Of a DNA stretch of 64,000 nucleotides, positions 1 through 12,347 are shown one piece after another. How positions within the stretch are numbered: position 1 is the first letter of the stretch; each line of letters starts with the position of its first letter. The position numbers were made by a program, and so were the translations under genes. Source of the stretch: Bromus sterilis (taxonomy: Eukaryota > Streptophyta > Magnoliopsida > Poales > Poaceae); contig OX465598.1 in the NCBI GenBank assembly GCA_950022295.1, positions 300,154,001 through 300,218,000 of the forward strand. Direction: 5' to 3'. The notes below the pieces were generated by a model, which saw only the letters and a list, made by a program, of their open reading frames with translations, did not search any database and was not told the origin of the DNA.

Positions 1-2195
1 GAGGCAAGCATTCGATGAGGAATCGCCTCCAGCAAGTCTTGCTATCAACTACTTACGCAATCATAACACCTATCCTATCCTTGTCCTCCTCTTCGCATCC
101 CGGCGAAGAAGAAGCAGTCAAGGCACACACACACGTTGATCAAGTTATATTAAGATTATCTCAGTTGTTGTTGTCTATGAACAAGGAGTTGGTCTCAAGT
201 CGTCCATAAACGTGGACACGGATTCTCGAAAAGATTTAACCCTGCAGGGGTGTACCAACTGCCCATTACGAGGCGTCGCATGCTCGCCCATCTCTCTCAG
301 TTGCTACCCATTATAGGCAACCATTTTATGATTTAGTTCCAAGAGATCCGAAATGACAGGTCCTTCTAACTAACAACGAACAAATCCGGGTGGCCCCCGG
401 GGAGTCGACACCCAACCCAAAAGCCGGCCACGCTCTCGGATCGGACTCTTCCGTATGGCTAAGGTCGGGGTTAGCCTCACCTATATAACAGGGGACTTCG
501 CTAGCTCACCAGTGTGGACCAACAAAGGAACTAAGTCTCTGCTGGCCCGAGTTGTTTTAAAACCACTGGCTGCAGACCAGTTACGCACACGGTTTCAAAT
601 GGTAAATCAGCTTGGGCCACCTCTAGAAATGTTTGAAGCTAGGTAGGTAAGAAAAGGGGACCCCATAAAATCCCACACGCGGTTAGGCACGCTCAGTCTT
701 AAAACCAATACCCGGAACTCGGATCCTAGGTGACTCGAATGGAACAAAGCGTCGGGGCGGGATAGCCTAGACCTTCCATCCTTCGTCGAATATAGTCAAC
801 ATTATAATAATCATATCATCCATAACAATATAATAATGTGATATCCCAAACCAAGGAGTAAGAGGGTAACATCGTAGCATCCTAAGCATGCATACTAAGC
901 AGGGGCTGAGCAACGAGCAATAGTAACATAGTAGTACAAGGTTTGCTGGGAGGGGACATGGCTGTATCGGTTTAAAAGAGGCTGTAAGCATGTGGTAGGA
1001 TCAAACATCGAACCTAACCTAGACTAGCATGCAAACCGCTGGTTGAAATAGAATGGATCATAAGTAATGTATAGTCCTTGCCTGTTGATAAGTCGGGTTC
1101 CGAAGGTGTAGTTGATCGCACCCTCGCATCGTCTCCGAGGGGTACCCGCAGTAGCACACAACAAGGAAAACTGGAAAGCAATCACCGGTGCACCCCTATT
1201 ACTACGGAGCAATACAAGATCAAAGAGACAACACAAGGCACAGCAGCGCGATACAGACCTAACGTCAAGAGCGGTTACTAGCAGGTTAAGTGAGGTATTC
1301 ATCACACACGACGGTACCGCACATTTAGAGAGGTTCAAGTTGTTTAGCTGCAAGTGATCAACCAACGGTTGTTAACATGGAAACTCAAACAAGCATGGCA
1401 TATCACACAAGCATGCCAAGAGGTGAAGCACAAAGTAAACTATCTAATCTAGTCATTTTAAGTGGGGGTAAAACCAATACATGCCGGCTATTACGGACCC
1501 CACGATATTTATTGCATTTGGTACTGTTTTGCCCTAATCAATATTTTATTATTTTTATTAGCAAGCAAAAACAGCATAAACACAATCTACATGCAATTCT
1601 AGTCAAGTTACATATAAGAAACATTTTAATCCGAGCAACGGATAAAAAGTAATGGCAGTTACAGTTTTAGTGGCAGGCAATTGTAATTAGCAGTTAAACA
1701 GCATGTAAACAAAGTCAAACATGGCAAAGGAGAACAAATTATTAAACTAGACACAATTCTGCAATTTTACGCGTCGCGATCGGAGCTGCGGTTAAAAAGT
1801 TATGGGCAACGCCAAAAAAACTAATACAGTCTGCAATTTAAAAAGCCTAGGAAAGCAAAAAAAAAACACTACCGGGCCGAAAAGCTACTGTTGGGCCTAA
1901 ACACAGTGCAACAACTAAATAAAAAAAAAGGTGCTCACAATGGGTCCAAGGCCCACCAGGCGGGCGGCGAGGCACTGGCCCGCTAGGCACGCCGGCCCAG
2001 CTGGCGAACGCGAGCGGTGGCTGGGACGAACCGTCCTGGTTCGTGCTCGTCCTGGACATGGACCGAGCAGCGGCTTAGGCGAGGGCTCTTGGCCGCGGCT
2101 TCGGAGCTCGGTGCTCCATGGACGGCCATGGCGGCGGTTCCTGCTGCTGCGAGAGGGAGAGGGGTGAGGGGAAGACGGGGAGGAGAGGAGGAAGG
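1..2195 (-). mobile_element. Gypsy-type LTR fragment, left part, cut by the window edge
   Basis: This AT-rich then GC-rich sequence resumes after the copia insertion at 11448 and runs to 12347, where it ends in GGGTTGTTACA. On the minus strand that reads TGTAACAACCC, a typical gypsy LTR start. The stretch near 235-260, with the CCTGCAGGGGTGTACC motif, resembles 57240-57265 in the solo LTR at 56114-60160. The two are therefore distantly related LTRs, or parts of them, in the same orientation. No reading frame resembling gag or pol is visible. The far LTR end and any internal domain lie left of base 1, so I cannot tell a solo LTR from a full element. Confidence 0.6.
2191..2195. repeat. Target-site duplication GAAGG, left copy (copia)
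   Basis: GAAGG directly precedes the TGTAGGGGAACG end of the copia element and is repeated exactly at 11443-11447 after its CCTACA end. Confidence 0.93.
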
Positions 2196-2755
2196 TGTAG
2201 GGGAACGCGGCAGAAAACAAAAAAATTCCGCACTACGAACAGCCCAGGACCACTATGGAGACTGCATACAAGGTTTTGATCTGATCATTACCGACTCGTA
2301 GTGCAGCGGAAGTAGAGTCAATGTAGATCGTTGGTGCAGACCCCCGCAGCTAGGATTTACAACCTCCCAACCGCGAGGATGTTCTCCCTCGTCTGCTCCT
2401 CGGACAGCGCTCCGAGAGGCGGTCGGACAGTCCCTCGGACGATGTCACGGACAGCCCTTCGGGAGGACCCTCGAAACTTGAACGGTAACTCGGACAGCCC
2501 TTCGGGAGGACCCTAGAACAGTCCCTCGGGCAAAAGATCAAAACTACGACCTCTCTACGGGGTTGCACACATACGGTGTCATCTATCCGGCAGGGCTTCG
2601 CCGTCCAGAACTAGTTCCTGCCGGAACCCAGACAGCCTTTCGGCTCTACGAAACTATTTCGTGGGAGGGAGAGAAGAAAGCCAGATCATGCAATGGCACT
2701 TGTTGAGAGTTCAAGTGAGAACTTGGATCATATTTGAGAGACCCCTCTCCACCCC

Positions 2756-2763
2756 TATTTATA
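2756..2763 (-). promoter_or_regulatory. TATA box of copia 3' LTR
   Basis: The minus strand reads CCTATAAATAG in a C/G-rich setting, a good match to a plant TATA box. It is conserved in the other LTR at 9892-9899. In the 5' LTR this would be the element's own promoter. Confidence 0.55.
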
Positions 2764-2804
2764 GGGTGAGAGGCTATGGGGAAAAACCCAAAATGCCCTC
2801 CAAA

Positions 2805-2978
2805 CTGCATCATTGCCTCCATCATCATGCAAGCTGCATCATCGCCTGCATCATCATGCAAGCTGCATCATCGCCTGCATCATCATGCAAGCTGCATCAT
2901 CGCCTGCATCATCATGCAAGCTGCATCATCGCCTGCATCATCATGCAAGCTGCATCATCACCTGCATCATCATGAATA
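2805..2978. repeat. 29-bp minisatellite, 6 units, in copia U3 (3' LTR)
   Basis: Six units of 29 bp beginning CTGCATCATC and ending ATGCAAG follow head to tail, with single-base variants in the first and last. On the sense (minus) strand the array ends about 40 bp upstream of the TATA box. Confidence 0.9.
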
Positions 2979-4306
2979 GTGTATCCACTATTCATGAAGA
3001 CATTTATCTGCGACCGTAAAATCCAAAACTTTTCTGTAGGTCTTAGAAAAATTCCAGTACCCACTAAAAGGATTTTGGACGCGTTCCGAAACAATTCCGG
3101 ATTAGTGATTTTCATCTGCGAAAAGCAACCAAAGCGGTTCCGGCAGCTCCGGAACATTTCCGGTTTTTTCTCTCTGGAAAAATCCCAGAAGTTCCCAGAA
3201 CAATTCTGGCACCCTCCAAGAATTTCCAGGCGTGTGCCGAAATCATTTTGACTTAATGATATATTCCGAAACAACTTTTCGGTTTTACCGAAATTATTCC
3301 GGTGTTCTCTTTCCGGAACTTTTCCGTTTTCTCCGAAACCATTCCGGTGACTTTCTCTCAGACTCCCTGTCTAGTGTTCAGCAGATAGATGACCCTTAAG
3401 CGTGTGACCCTATAGGTTCGGTGAAGTATAGACATGACCCGGAACACTTTCCGATCAATGATCAACATCGGAGCCGTGGACACCCATATTGACCCCTATA
3501 CCCACACGAATAAATATTCGAGTGAACCTCCAGTTGCCGTGTGCTATTCCTGTTGCTTCGCGATATGTTACAAATACCCGAGGTGAGACTTATCGGCATC
3601 CCCGTGGATCAACACTTGTCCACTATGCCAGTTACCTCGTTACTGGTATTGTTGTCTTTTCTCGTTCCCGCGTTCCGGCATCCCTGTGATCAAATCACAC
3701 TGTGTCTGGCCAGACGATGGTGGATACCGTAACACCGAGAGGGCCCGAAGAATATCTCTCCATCGACGGAGGAGCAAATCCCAATCTTGAGCTACCTAGT
3801 TCCTTGTCATACTTTTCCGTCAACCCGTAAGCCGCCGTAATAGCCACCCTTTTACAGATGACGTTTAACAAACCCCAAAGTTCACGAAGCAAGTACGAAG
3901 GAACTCGATACTCTCATGGTCTAAGGAATTATGCAAACGCTCAACTTTCTCTGTGTTATAATCCATTAACTGGTGACGAATGTATCTCATAGCATAACAT
4001 CAATCTGGGTCGATTCAACATAAATGTTCTTCTAACATTGTGCCCTCAAAATTGCCGGCATAGTCATGCCCATGATCAGGAAAACAGAACCATCATGCAA
4101 CACTTGAGCTAGTCTTAGAGGCGAGACTAGGAATATATATGTTTTATCCGTTTATTATTCCACACGTGCATATGAGTCTTCCTCCGAGCCTCGTGGTTAT
4201 TGCAGACTCGAGAACCATAGCAGTTATAGCATGGAATATAAACATAATTAGGAACATGGGGATAAATAATAACATTTATTATTGCCTCTAGGGCATATCT
4301 CCTACA

Positions 4307-4320
4307 GACTCCCACTTGCA
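4307..4320 (-). other. Copia polypurine tract
   Basis: The minus strand reads TGCAAGTGGGAGTC immediately before the 3' LTR (TGTAGG). Purine-rich tracts of this form prime plus-strand DNA in copia elements. Confidence 0.8.
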
Positions 4321-4329
4321 CTAGAGTCA

Positions 4330-6340
4330 ATAATCTAGTCAATGCTAATGCACTTTACACCTACGGCATACTGGTGTAAAATATGCTTCACATGTGGTAT
4401 AGCCTGATGTCCAACGGATCTGACAACTTCAACTCCGTGTGTATCTTTGCATATCCTCGCGTTTTCACGCTTTCACAAAATTCATATTTTGTGTGGACTT
4501 GGCTTTGTATATATGCGAATCACTGGTCGAACCTTGATTACTCAGACTGAGCTATGGAGCAACTATCTTCAATAGTGTTCCACTAACCAAAGCCATATTG
4601 GAACCATACTAAGTTCATGAATGAACTATATGATTCAACATTTTCTTTGTTGCTTCTAAAGCAGCAACATACATAGCCATTTGTTATAGAATTTCGCCAC
4701 AGTAACCTGTTATGAACAATTCCAACTTACTGTGCCACCATATTGTGTATTACACACAAAAAAACTTTAACTCAAATCGAAAATCGCATGGAGCATTGAT
4801 GAAGACCGTATCGATGTCATTACTTACAACAAGTACTTCATAATCTCTTCTTGCGAGAAATCATGTCATCAGTGCTACTTTAGTACTCAATGACATTTTT
4901 CACTGTTGTCCCACGATCAGTTCTTCGATCACTTTGGTATCTATACTCGCAACAACTTTGGAGTATTGGACATATCTGGTTGTTTTACATACCATGGAAT
5001 ACATGATTAATCCCAACACGAAGGTGTGTGGAATCTCCATCATGTAATTTGCTCATCAGTGTTTTGAGACACTGAGTCTTGCAAAAACTCTTTCCATGTG
5101 ACTTTGGCAAGAATCACTCCTTGTCGTTTTTAATGCTAAATTGTTTTGGCATCTTGTCAGTATGTATTTTGGCTTAGCCCTATTAGGCAATTCTATCTCT
5201 TAGATAATTATGCCTAATATCAAGGCTACTTAGCCCAAGCACTTCATCGAAAGACTATTTTCAATGAAGTCCTAATTCGTGTCAAGAAGTTTATATTATT
5301 TCTGATCAACAATGTGTCAGGCACACAAGGTTTTTAGAAATATTATTATGCTCCCACTTACTTTCTTGTAGCCACAAGCATCTTCGTTATCCATTGATGA
5401 AATCAAACTCTTTTGACTATTTCATCAAAATCGAAGATTCCAACTCCATTATGCTCTCTTTTGTCCATCGTAGGAACTCTGAAGTTTGCATACTCACTAG
5501 CATCCTCTGGACTGACAAAATACCTTGGACTGTATCATATGCAAGTCCGAGGTAGTATTTCCATCTTATGGAAATCCTTTTGGCATCCATGTTTCATATC
5601 TCATGAATGAAATATGTATTAATTGCTAGTTTAACCCGAACCGACTTTAAGCATCACTACGGAGAGACAATCTCGCTGTAGATAATTCCTTGAATTTGTT
5701 ATAAGCAACAAGTCGAGCTTTATGGATAAAACATTTTTATCCGTATCTGTTTATAGTTCCATTAATATTCGTTAGACTCAAAGTCTTCCGAATGGTCCAT
5801 CAAGATACAATCTTGACTTATTTATAAGGAAACTATCTCGGATTGTATTGGCATTTAGCCAATTCCGGAGTCAGGGCCCATCATCGCTTCCTTGATTATC
5901 GTAGGTATACTGTTGTCTAACAACAATATCTAGTTTGCACACCTGAGAGGTTTGCATGGGTTTTGCCTACGTGGTTCAGCTGCAAGTTCGACCGAAGTTC
6001 ATACGTCTCATGTAGGAGCTTCCGTATCAGTCGCAGTAGGAAACTCTGGAATCACTTCCAAGGTTCCTTTCCTTTGATCTGATGACGAAGATACTGTTAT
6101 CTCGTCGAGTTGCACTGTCCTCCCACTCACCTTTTTGCAAGAACCATTCTCTTTAAAAGCATACCGTTCTTTGTGGCAAAACCTTTTGCCTCGGTATAGT
6201 GGTGGAGGAATTCCCAATAATTTGGGATAACCTACAAAGTAGCACTTGTCTGATTTGGAATAGGTTTGTAAACAGTTTACACAAGCCCCATATTCCAAAT
6301 GTTAAGAAAAGATAAAACATGGTTGGGCGTACCATACCAT
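4330..6340 (-). pseudogene. Copia polyprotein remnant (integrase tail, RT, RNase H)
   Basis: The minus-strand translation shows broken copia pol in the expected order. At 6298-6008 a 96-codon frame holds the region after the integrase core (FVGYPK, then SGRTVQLDEI). Near 5500-5290 out-of-frame pieces resemble the RT palm approach (VCKLQ, SWNLRF, YKKVSGS). Between 5250 and 4600 fragments such as FLPKSHG and KTQC resemble the RT-RNase H connection. Stops and indels occur throughout and the catalytic YVDD motif cannot be read. The element cannot encode its own enzymes. Confidence 0.75.
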
Positions 6341-9316
6341 GGCGTCATTTCAACAGACCTGATGGCGCTCTTTTCAGTGTAAAAGCCGCAGTCTCTAAAG
6401 CATTACATTAAAAGGGATAATGGCAAATTTATTTATGTCATCTTTGATCTTACCATGTCATGAATGGTTCGATTAATTCTTCACGGACTTTCCACTTGAA
6501 GTGGTGTTCCGGGAGGTGTAAGTTATGAAAACTCTTTTCATAACTCATCAGACATTCGCTAAACTTGTAACTCAAAATATTCCTTTCTGCAATCGAATTC
6601 TAGAAACATAATTTTCTTGTTACAATAACTTCCACTACTAGTAACAACATTTATCGGACTACATACATCAAAATGTATGATCACGAATAAGTTTGTTGCT
6701 CGTTCCTTATGGCCTGTGAACGGTATTTCAGTCACTTGACCTTTCGGACGAAGGTTGCAAGTGTCAGATGATTCATAATCAAATGACTTTAAAATCCATC
6801 ATTATGGAATTTCTCCATGCGGGTTTCTCCAATGTGACCAAATGCAGTGCCACACATATGTGGTATTCTTTTAGTCTTTCGACATTTAGCGTCATTGTTA
6901 TGGATGTATCATATTACCATCAATATTCGTAACATACATCGCATCCCCGATGGAAGCATGGCCCTTTATGTTATTCATAATACTGAACAACAATTGTTCT
7001 TTTATGAACAACCTTCTTGCAACATACTTTATGCAATGGGCTAGAGTGTATAAAACTCTAAAACGAATTATGAAAATAAATACAGATGGTGATACACCGA
7101 TGGAAGGTATAGTAACTTTTACTATGTTCCCAGCGCGTATCTAAACCTCATTACTGGCAAGTCTTTTAGGCCGTTGTAGTTCTTACATCGAGTTTCAACA
7201 GAATGCAATCGAGCGGGTATCTTTGTGATTTAACTCACAATACCCAAGAAGTAGTGATTAACATGTTTAACCATAATTCCCAAGAACTATATTTTTGACC
7301 AGCCTTCTATACATCAAAAACTTGTATGACATTCATACATGAGCTGGATATTCCAGTCTTCTTTCCTTTTTGCCTTTATACTTCTAACAGTTTAACTTTC
7401 AATATTTCTCCTACTCTCAGAAGAAGCACCCAACTTTAAGAGCGGCGTTAGCCCCGGACTTCCTAGGCGTGTGAGTCACACTAACACCCTTTGGACATTT
7501 CCTTTCTCTTTAAGTTGTTTGTTTTATTCACCTTCATCATATGACAGGCGTTCTTCTGGATCCCTGTCCTATCAGTCAAATGCCCAGTAAACACTTTACT
7601 AATACTTTGCAAACAAATATTGCTTTGGATATCTCATATCTTTTAGCCTTTGTCTGTATCTGAAAACAATTTTCAGTTCCATGAATATTACATAACTATC
7701 CCAAACTTGTGAAGTTCGGGTCTTATGGAAGCAAACGTATTGCACTTGACCACAATGGAATTCTAGCTTTTGGATCGAAGGACGAGAGTCACATCATCCA
7801 TTGCATTAGCGGGAGGACACCGAAAGCATGGGATAGGACAAAATCCTTCTCGGCACTCTTAAGGACAATCCTCGCATTACGTTACCAACCGTAAAGTTTT
7901 AACCAGATATTTAACAGCTTATTCATCTTTAATAGGGAAGGTGGAAACGCGAGCCATTATTCTACAACTATTAGCAAATTATACTTAGACAGTGTTCATA
8001 ATTAATTGCACTCAGAATTAAACAAGTTAATTCTAAAATGCGCTCCCACTCAAATCAATATCTCTCAAAATGGATTATGAGTGATTCAAGATCCAAATAT
8101 CAATACAACGCCATAGAATCATCATCTCATGACGAGGATTTTGATTTGGTAGGCCAACTTGCCGATCACATCTCTATGTGACTCTTGTTCATCTTTCGAT
8201 GCATGTGTTCCGAGCTCAGGACGATCCTGCCATGAACGTCAAGACAACCAAGTGATCTTGCTGCGAGGTCTGACCTCACCCGCCTTACATTTCTCCAATC
8301 GTTCGTACCCATGCATCCATGGCGCACCCCGAAAGGATAGATGCTGTGACGGTGCTACATTTGGGAGAACACTAACTACTTGATATTTTAAGTGAGAGAT
8401 CACCCTAATAAAAAGCGACTACCGCGCAATCAAGAAGGGTGCAACTTAAGGGATAAACATCTCAGGTAATTCATAATTGCATGATATGGTATAGCCCCTT
8501 CTGACGGAGAAGTCAAGTATTTCTTCGTCTTTGGCATTTGCGTCGGAGTTCACCTTCGCGAAGTTTGCCACCACCTTGTCGATGCACCAAATAATATTGC
8601 TATCTCTATAGCTAATAAAATAAGTGCATTACATAAGGTTGACTCGCAGGTCATTAAAGTGACAATCATATGGCTCCAGCCATCATGCCGAATCATGACA
8701 CGCAGGTCATGTTAATAAATTTACATTATATAGTCATCTCATACATAATCAAATTAATATGAGCTTTGCTATACCACATCACATGCACATCCTGCAAAAC
8801 CAAGTTAGACGCCTCTAATCGGTTTATGCAAAATTTTATTTTACGTGGCTTCTAAGGTTTTGACTTAAACCGCAGCTACCAACGTTTATCATCAAGCATG
8901 ATTATTCAAGTCGCTAGATTAACTTTGCGGGGTGTATGAAACACGAGATAATAAAATCTCGAGACCCATACTGAACTTCGTCATACGCGTGATCCCCGTG
9001 CAGATCATATCTGCATTGCCCTTTAGTCTGCAAAATTTCTTCTTTCTCTAACTACGGTGGAATTCAACGAACTGTTAGCACTTCTTTGATCAATCAGGAT
9101 CGCAGATTGCCAGAACTTTGAAACTCCACCATACTGTTATTGAGATCAGAAATACACAAATTCCAGGGAAGCAACAAGAACAACGGGTAACAGATTTCAT
9201 CTGCCACCCGCATAAATAATTTTCACAAATAGATCTGATCTACTCCAAAATTATATTATGCAATACCCATACATCTCTATGTATTCTAGATCGCAACATG
9301 CATCTACGCATATCAC
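6341..9316 (-). other. Copia internal domain, unreadable part
   Basis: Gag, protease and the integrase core should lie here on the minus strand between the PBS and the integrase tail. I see no frame longer than about 75 codons and no zinc knuckle, DTG or DDE motif I would defend. It is probably degenerate gag-pol. Confidence 0.5.
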
Positions 9317-9330
9317 GGCTCTTGATGCCA
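9317..9330 (-). other. Copia primer-binding site (degenerate)
   Basis: The minus strand reads TGGCATCAAGAGCC just after the 5' LTR, close to the TGGTATCAGAGC complement of initiator tRNA-Met, with a substitution and an extra base. Confidence 0.75.
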
Positions 9331-9891
9331 CTGTAGGGGAACGTGGCAGAAAACAAAAAATTTCCGCACTACGAACAGCCCAGGACCACTATGGAGACTG
9401 CATACAAGGTTTTGATCTGATCGTTACCGACTCGTAGTGCAGCGGAAGTAGAGTCAATGTAGATCGTTGGTGCAGACCCCCGCAGCTAGGATTTACAACC
9501 TCCCAACCGCGAGGATGTTCTCCCTCGTCTGCTCCTCGGACAGCGCTCCGAGAGGCGGTCGGACAGTCCCTCGGACGATGTCACGGACAGCCCTTCGGGA
9601 GGACCCTCGAAACTTGCACGGTAACTCGGACAGCCCTTCGGGAGGACCCTCGAATAGTCCCTCGGGCAAAAGATCGAAACTACGACCTCTCTACGGGGTT
9701 GCACACATACGGTGTCATCTATCCGGCAGGGCTTCGCCGTCCAGAACTAGTTCCTGCCGGAACCCAGACAGCCTTTCGGCTCTACGAAACTATTTCGTGG
9801 GAGGGAGAGAAGAAAGCCAGATCATGCAATGGCACTTGTTGAGAGTTCAAGTGAGAACTTGGATCAGATTTGAGAGACCCCTCTCCACCCC

Positions 9892-9899
9892 TATTTATA
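9892..9899 (-). promoter_or_regulatory. TATA box of copia 5' LTR (likely transcription promoter)
   Basis: TATAAATA on the minus strand, the same context as in the 3' LTR. Located in the 5' LTR, it would drive transcription leftwards through the element. Confidence 0.55.
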
Positions 9900-9940
9900 G
9901 GGTGAGAGGCTATGGGGAAAAACCCAAAATGCCCTCCAAA

Positions 9941-10114
9941 CTGCATCATTGCCTGCATCATCATGCAAGCTGCATCATCGCCTGCATCATCATGCAAGCT
10001 GCATCATCGCCTGCATCATCATGCAAGCTGCATCATCGCCTGCATCATCATGCAAGATGCATCATCGCCTGCATCATCATGCAAGCTGCATCATCGCCTG
10101 CATCATCATGAATA
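9941..10114. repeat. 29-bp minisatellite, 6 units, in copia U3 (5' LTR)
   Basis: Same six-unit array as at 2805-2978, with different private substitutions. Unit number is unchanged between the LTRs. Confidence 0.9.
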
Positions 10115-11442
10115 GTGTATCCACTATTCATGAAGACATTTATCTGCGACCGTAAAATCCAAAACTTTTCTGTAGGTCTTAGAAAAATTCCAGTACCCAC
10201 TAAAAGGATTTTGGACGCATTCCGAAACAATCCCGGATTAGTGATTTTCATCTGCGAAAAGCAACCAAAGCGGTTCCGGCAGCTCCGGAACATTTCCGGT
10301 TTTTTCTCTCTGGAAAAATCCCAGAAGTTCCCAGAACAATTCTGGCACCCTCCAAGAATTTCCAGGCGTGTGCCGAAATCATTTTGACTTAATGATATAT
10401 TCCGAAACAACTTTTCGGTTTTACCGAAATTATTCCGGTGTTCTCTTTCCGGAACTTTTCCGTTTTCTCCGAAACCATTCCGGTGACTTTCTCTCAGACT
10501 CCCTGTCTAGTGTTCAGCAGATAGATGACCCTTAAGCGTGTGACCCTATAGGTTCGGTGAAGTATAGACATGACCCGGAACACTTTCCGATCAATGATCA
10601 ACATCGGAGCCGTGGACACCCATATTGACCCCTATACCCACACGAATAAATATTCGAGTGAACCTCCAGTTGCCGTGTGCTATTCCTGTTGCTTCGCGAT
10701 ATGTTACAAATACCCGAGGTGAGACTTATCGGCATCCCCGTGGATCAACACTTGTCCACTATGCCAGTTACCTCGTTACTGGTATTGTTGTCTTTTCTCG
10801 TTCCCGCGTTCCGGCATCCCTGTGATCAAATCACACTGTGTCTGGCCAGACGATGGTGGATACCGTAACACCGAGAGGGCCCGAAGAATATCTCTCCATC
10901 GACGGAGGAGCAAATCCCAATCTTGAGCTACCTAGTTCCTTGTCATACTTTTCCGTCAACCCGTAAGCCGCCGTAATAGCCACCCTTTTACAGATGACGT
11001 TTAACAAACCCCAAAGTTCACGAAGCAAGTACGAAGGAACTTGATACTCTCATGGTCTAAGGAATTATGCAAACGCTCAACTTTCTCTGTGTTATAATCC
11101 ATTAACTGGTGACGAATGTATCTCATAGCATAACATCAATCTGGGTCGATTCAACATAAATGTTCTTCTAACATTGTGCCCTCAAAATTGCCGGCATAGT
11201 CATGCCCATGATCAGGAAAACAGAACCATCATGCAACACTTGAGCTAGTCTTAGAGGCGAGACTAGGAATATATATTTTTTATCCGTTTATTATTCCACA
11301 CGTGCATATGAGTCTTCCTCCGAGCCTCGTGGTTATTGCAGACTCGAGAACCATAGCAGTTATAGCATGGAATATAAACATAATTAGGAACATGGGGATA
11401 AATAATAACATTTATTATTGCCTCTAGGGCATATCTCCTACA

Positions 11443-11447
11443 GAAGG
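11443..11447. repeat. Target-site duplication GAAGG, right copy (copia)
   Basis: Exact repeat of 2191-2195, directly after the CCTACA end of the copia element. Confidence 0.93.
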
Positions 11448-12347
11448 AGGCGCGAGGGGGCGGCGACCTGGCAGGCGGGGGCGGCTCGCCGGCGACGGGC
11501 TCGCTGGCCGGAGCAAGAGGCGGCGGCGTGGTGGCTCGGTACGGGCAGGGAGGAGCTTGGGCTGGAGGAGGTTTCCCCAGATTTTCATCCGCTGACGTGG
11601 CACCATGCGGGCAGTTGGATCTGGATCCAACGATCCAGATCGATTTGGCGGCTCAGGAGGCATCTGGCTGGTGGTGGAGCGGCATGTGCCGGTGGTGGGT
11701 TGGGCAGGCACAGAAAGAGAGGAGCTAGGCTAGGGTTTGTCCAGATTTGGTAGGTAGCACTGCTATAAATAGCAAGTGGGTGTTCTGGGGTGTTTTCGGG
11801 CCACGAAATGGCCCGTTTCGGGTCCGGTTATTCGGGTGGCTAGAATCTGAAGATAAAAGGGGTATTTGGGGGTCCAGCTAACAGCTCACGCGTGACATTT
11901 TTTTTAAATACGCCCCTCGGGTTGCATCGACTACTATGCCTGGCACATCCGAACGTTCACCTACCCGACGAAGTCGGACACGCGCGAAATTTAAAACACC
12001 GCCTCAGAGTACCGAACTGACGTCGTCGGCATCGTTTAACGCCAAAATAGAACGTCAAGGACCTCCCGATAAAATAACCCATTTAAATATAAATGGGGAT
12101 TTTCCGCACCGTTGGTTATGGCTGGTCCTGTGCCGGAAGTTGCGACAGTGCTCGGGTGAAACCCGATGCCGCAACGAGGTCGTATGCCGTTGGGAAAAGG
12201 GTTCGGTCACGCAACCGATACGAGAAGGAGGGGGGAATATTCACCGATTAATAAATCGGCGAAGCAAACACTGCAAACAATAAATGCAATCAAATAATTC
12301 ACACCGAAAACATTTTTTTTAATTTTTGTGAAATCTGGGTTGTTACA
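11448..12347 (-). mobile_element. Gypsy-type LTR fragment, right part with terminus
   Basis: Continuation of 1-2195 after removal of the copia element: GC-rich sequence, then AT-rich DNA ending in GGGTTGTTACA at 12347 (TGTAACAACCC on the minus strand). The bases from 12348 match 21793 onward in the 3' LTR of the next element, so this piece was inserted into that element's 5' LTR. The other TSD copy is outside the window. Confidence 0.7.

Larger units (their letters stand above)
2196..4306 (-). repeat. Copia 3' LTR
   Basis: Direct repeat of 9332-11442. It carries a TATA box (minus), a 29-bp minisatellite just upstream of it, and the inverted ends TGTAGG...CCTACA. It is the 3' LTR because the element reads on the minus strand and the PPT lies beside it. 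Confidence 0.93.
2196..11442 (-). mobile_element. Complete Ty1/copia LTR retrotransposon, coding capacity lost
   Basis: Two 2111-bp direct repeats (2196-4306 and 9332-11442, constant offset 7136, no net indel) flank a 5.0-kb internal domain and are bounded by the TSD GAAGG. The minus strand is sense: the LTR then starts TGTAGGAGATATGCCC and ends CCCCTACA. A degenerate tRNA-Met PBS follows the 5' LTR (9317-9330) and a purine-rich tract precedes the 3' LTR (4307-4320). Integrase-tail, RT and RNase H remnants follow in copia order on the minus strand. My hand count gives about 15 LTR mismatches (about 0.7 percent), so the insertion is young. The family name is not certain to me. Confidence 0.92.
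9332..11442 (-). repeat. Copia 5' LTR
   Basis: Direct repeat of 2196-4306 with about 15 single-base differences. The PBS abuts its internal end, marking it as the 5' LTR. Its outer end is followed by the TSD. Confidence 0.93.

Noticed and set aside
2805..2978. CRISPR-like regular repeats
   Set aside because: Units abut without spacers and lie inside an LTR of a plant retrotransposon; it is a minisatellite.
11418..11753. 111-codon frame near the copia insertion
   Set aside because: It begins inside the copia LTR and crosses the TSD into a different element, so it cannot be a gene.
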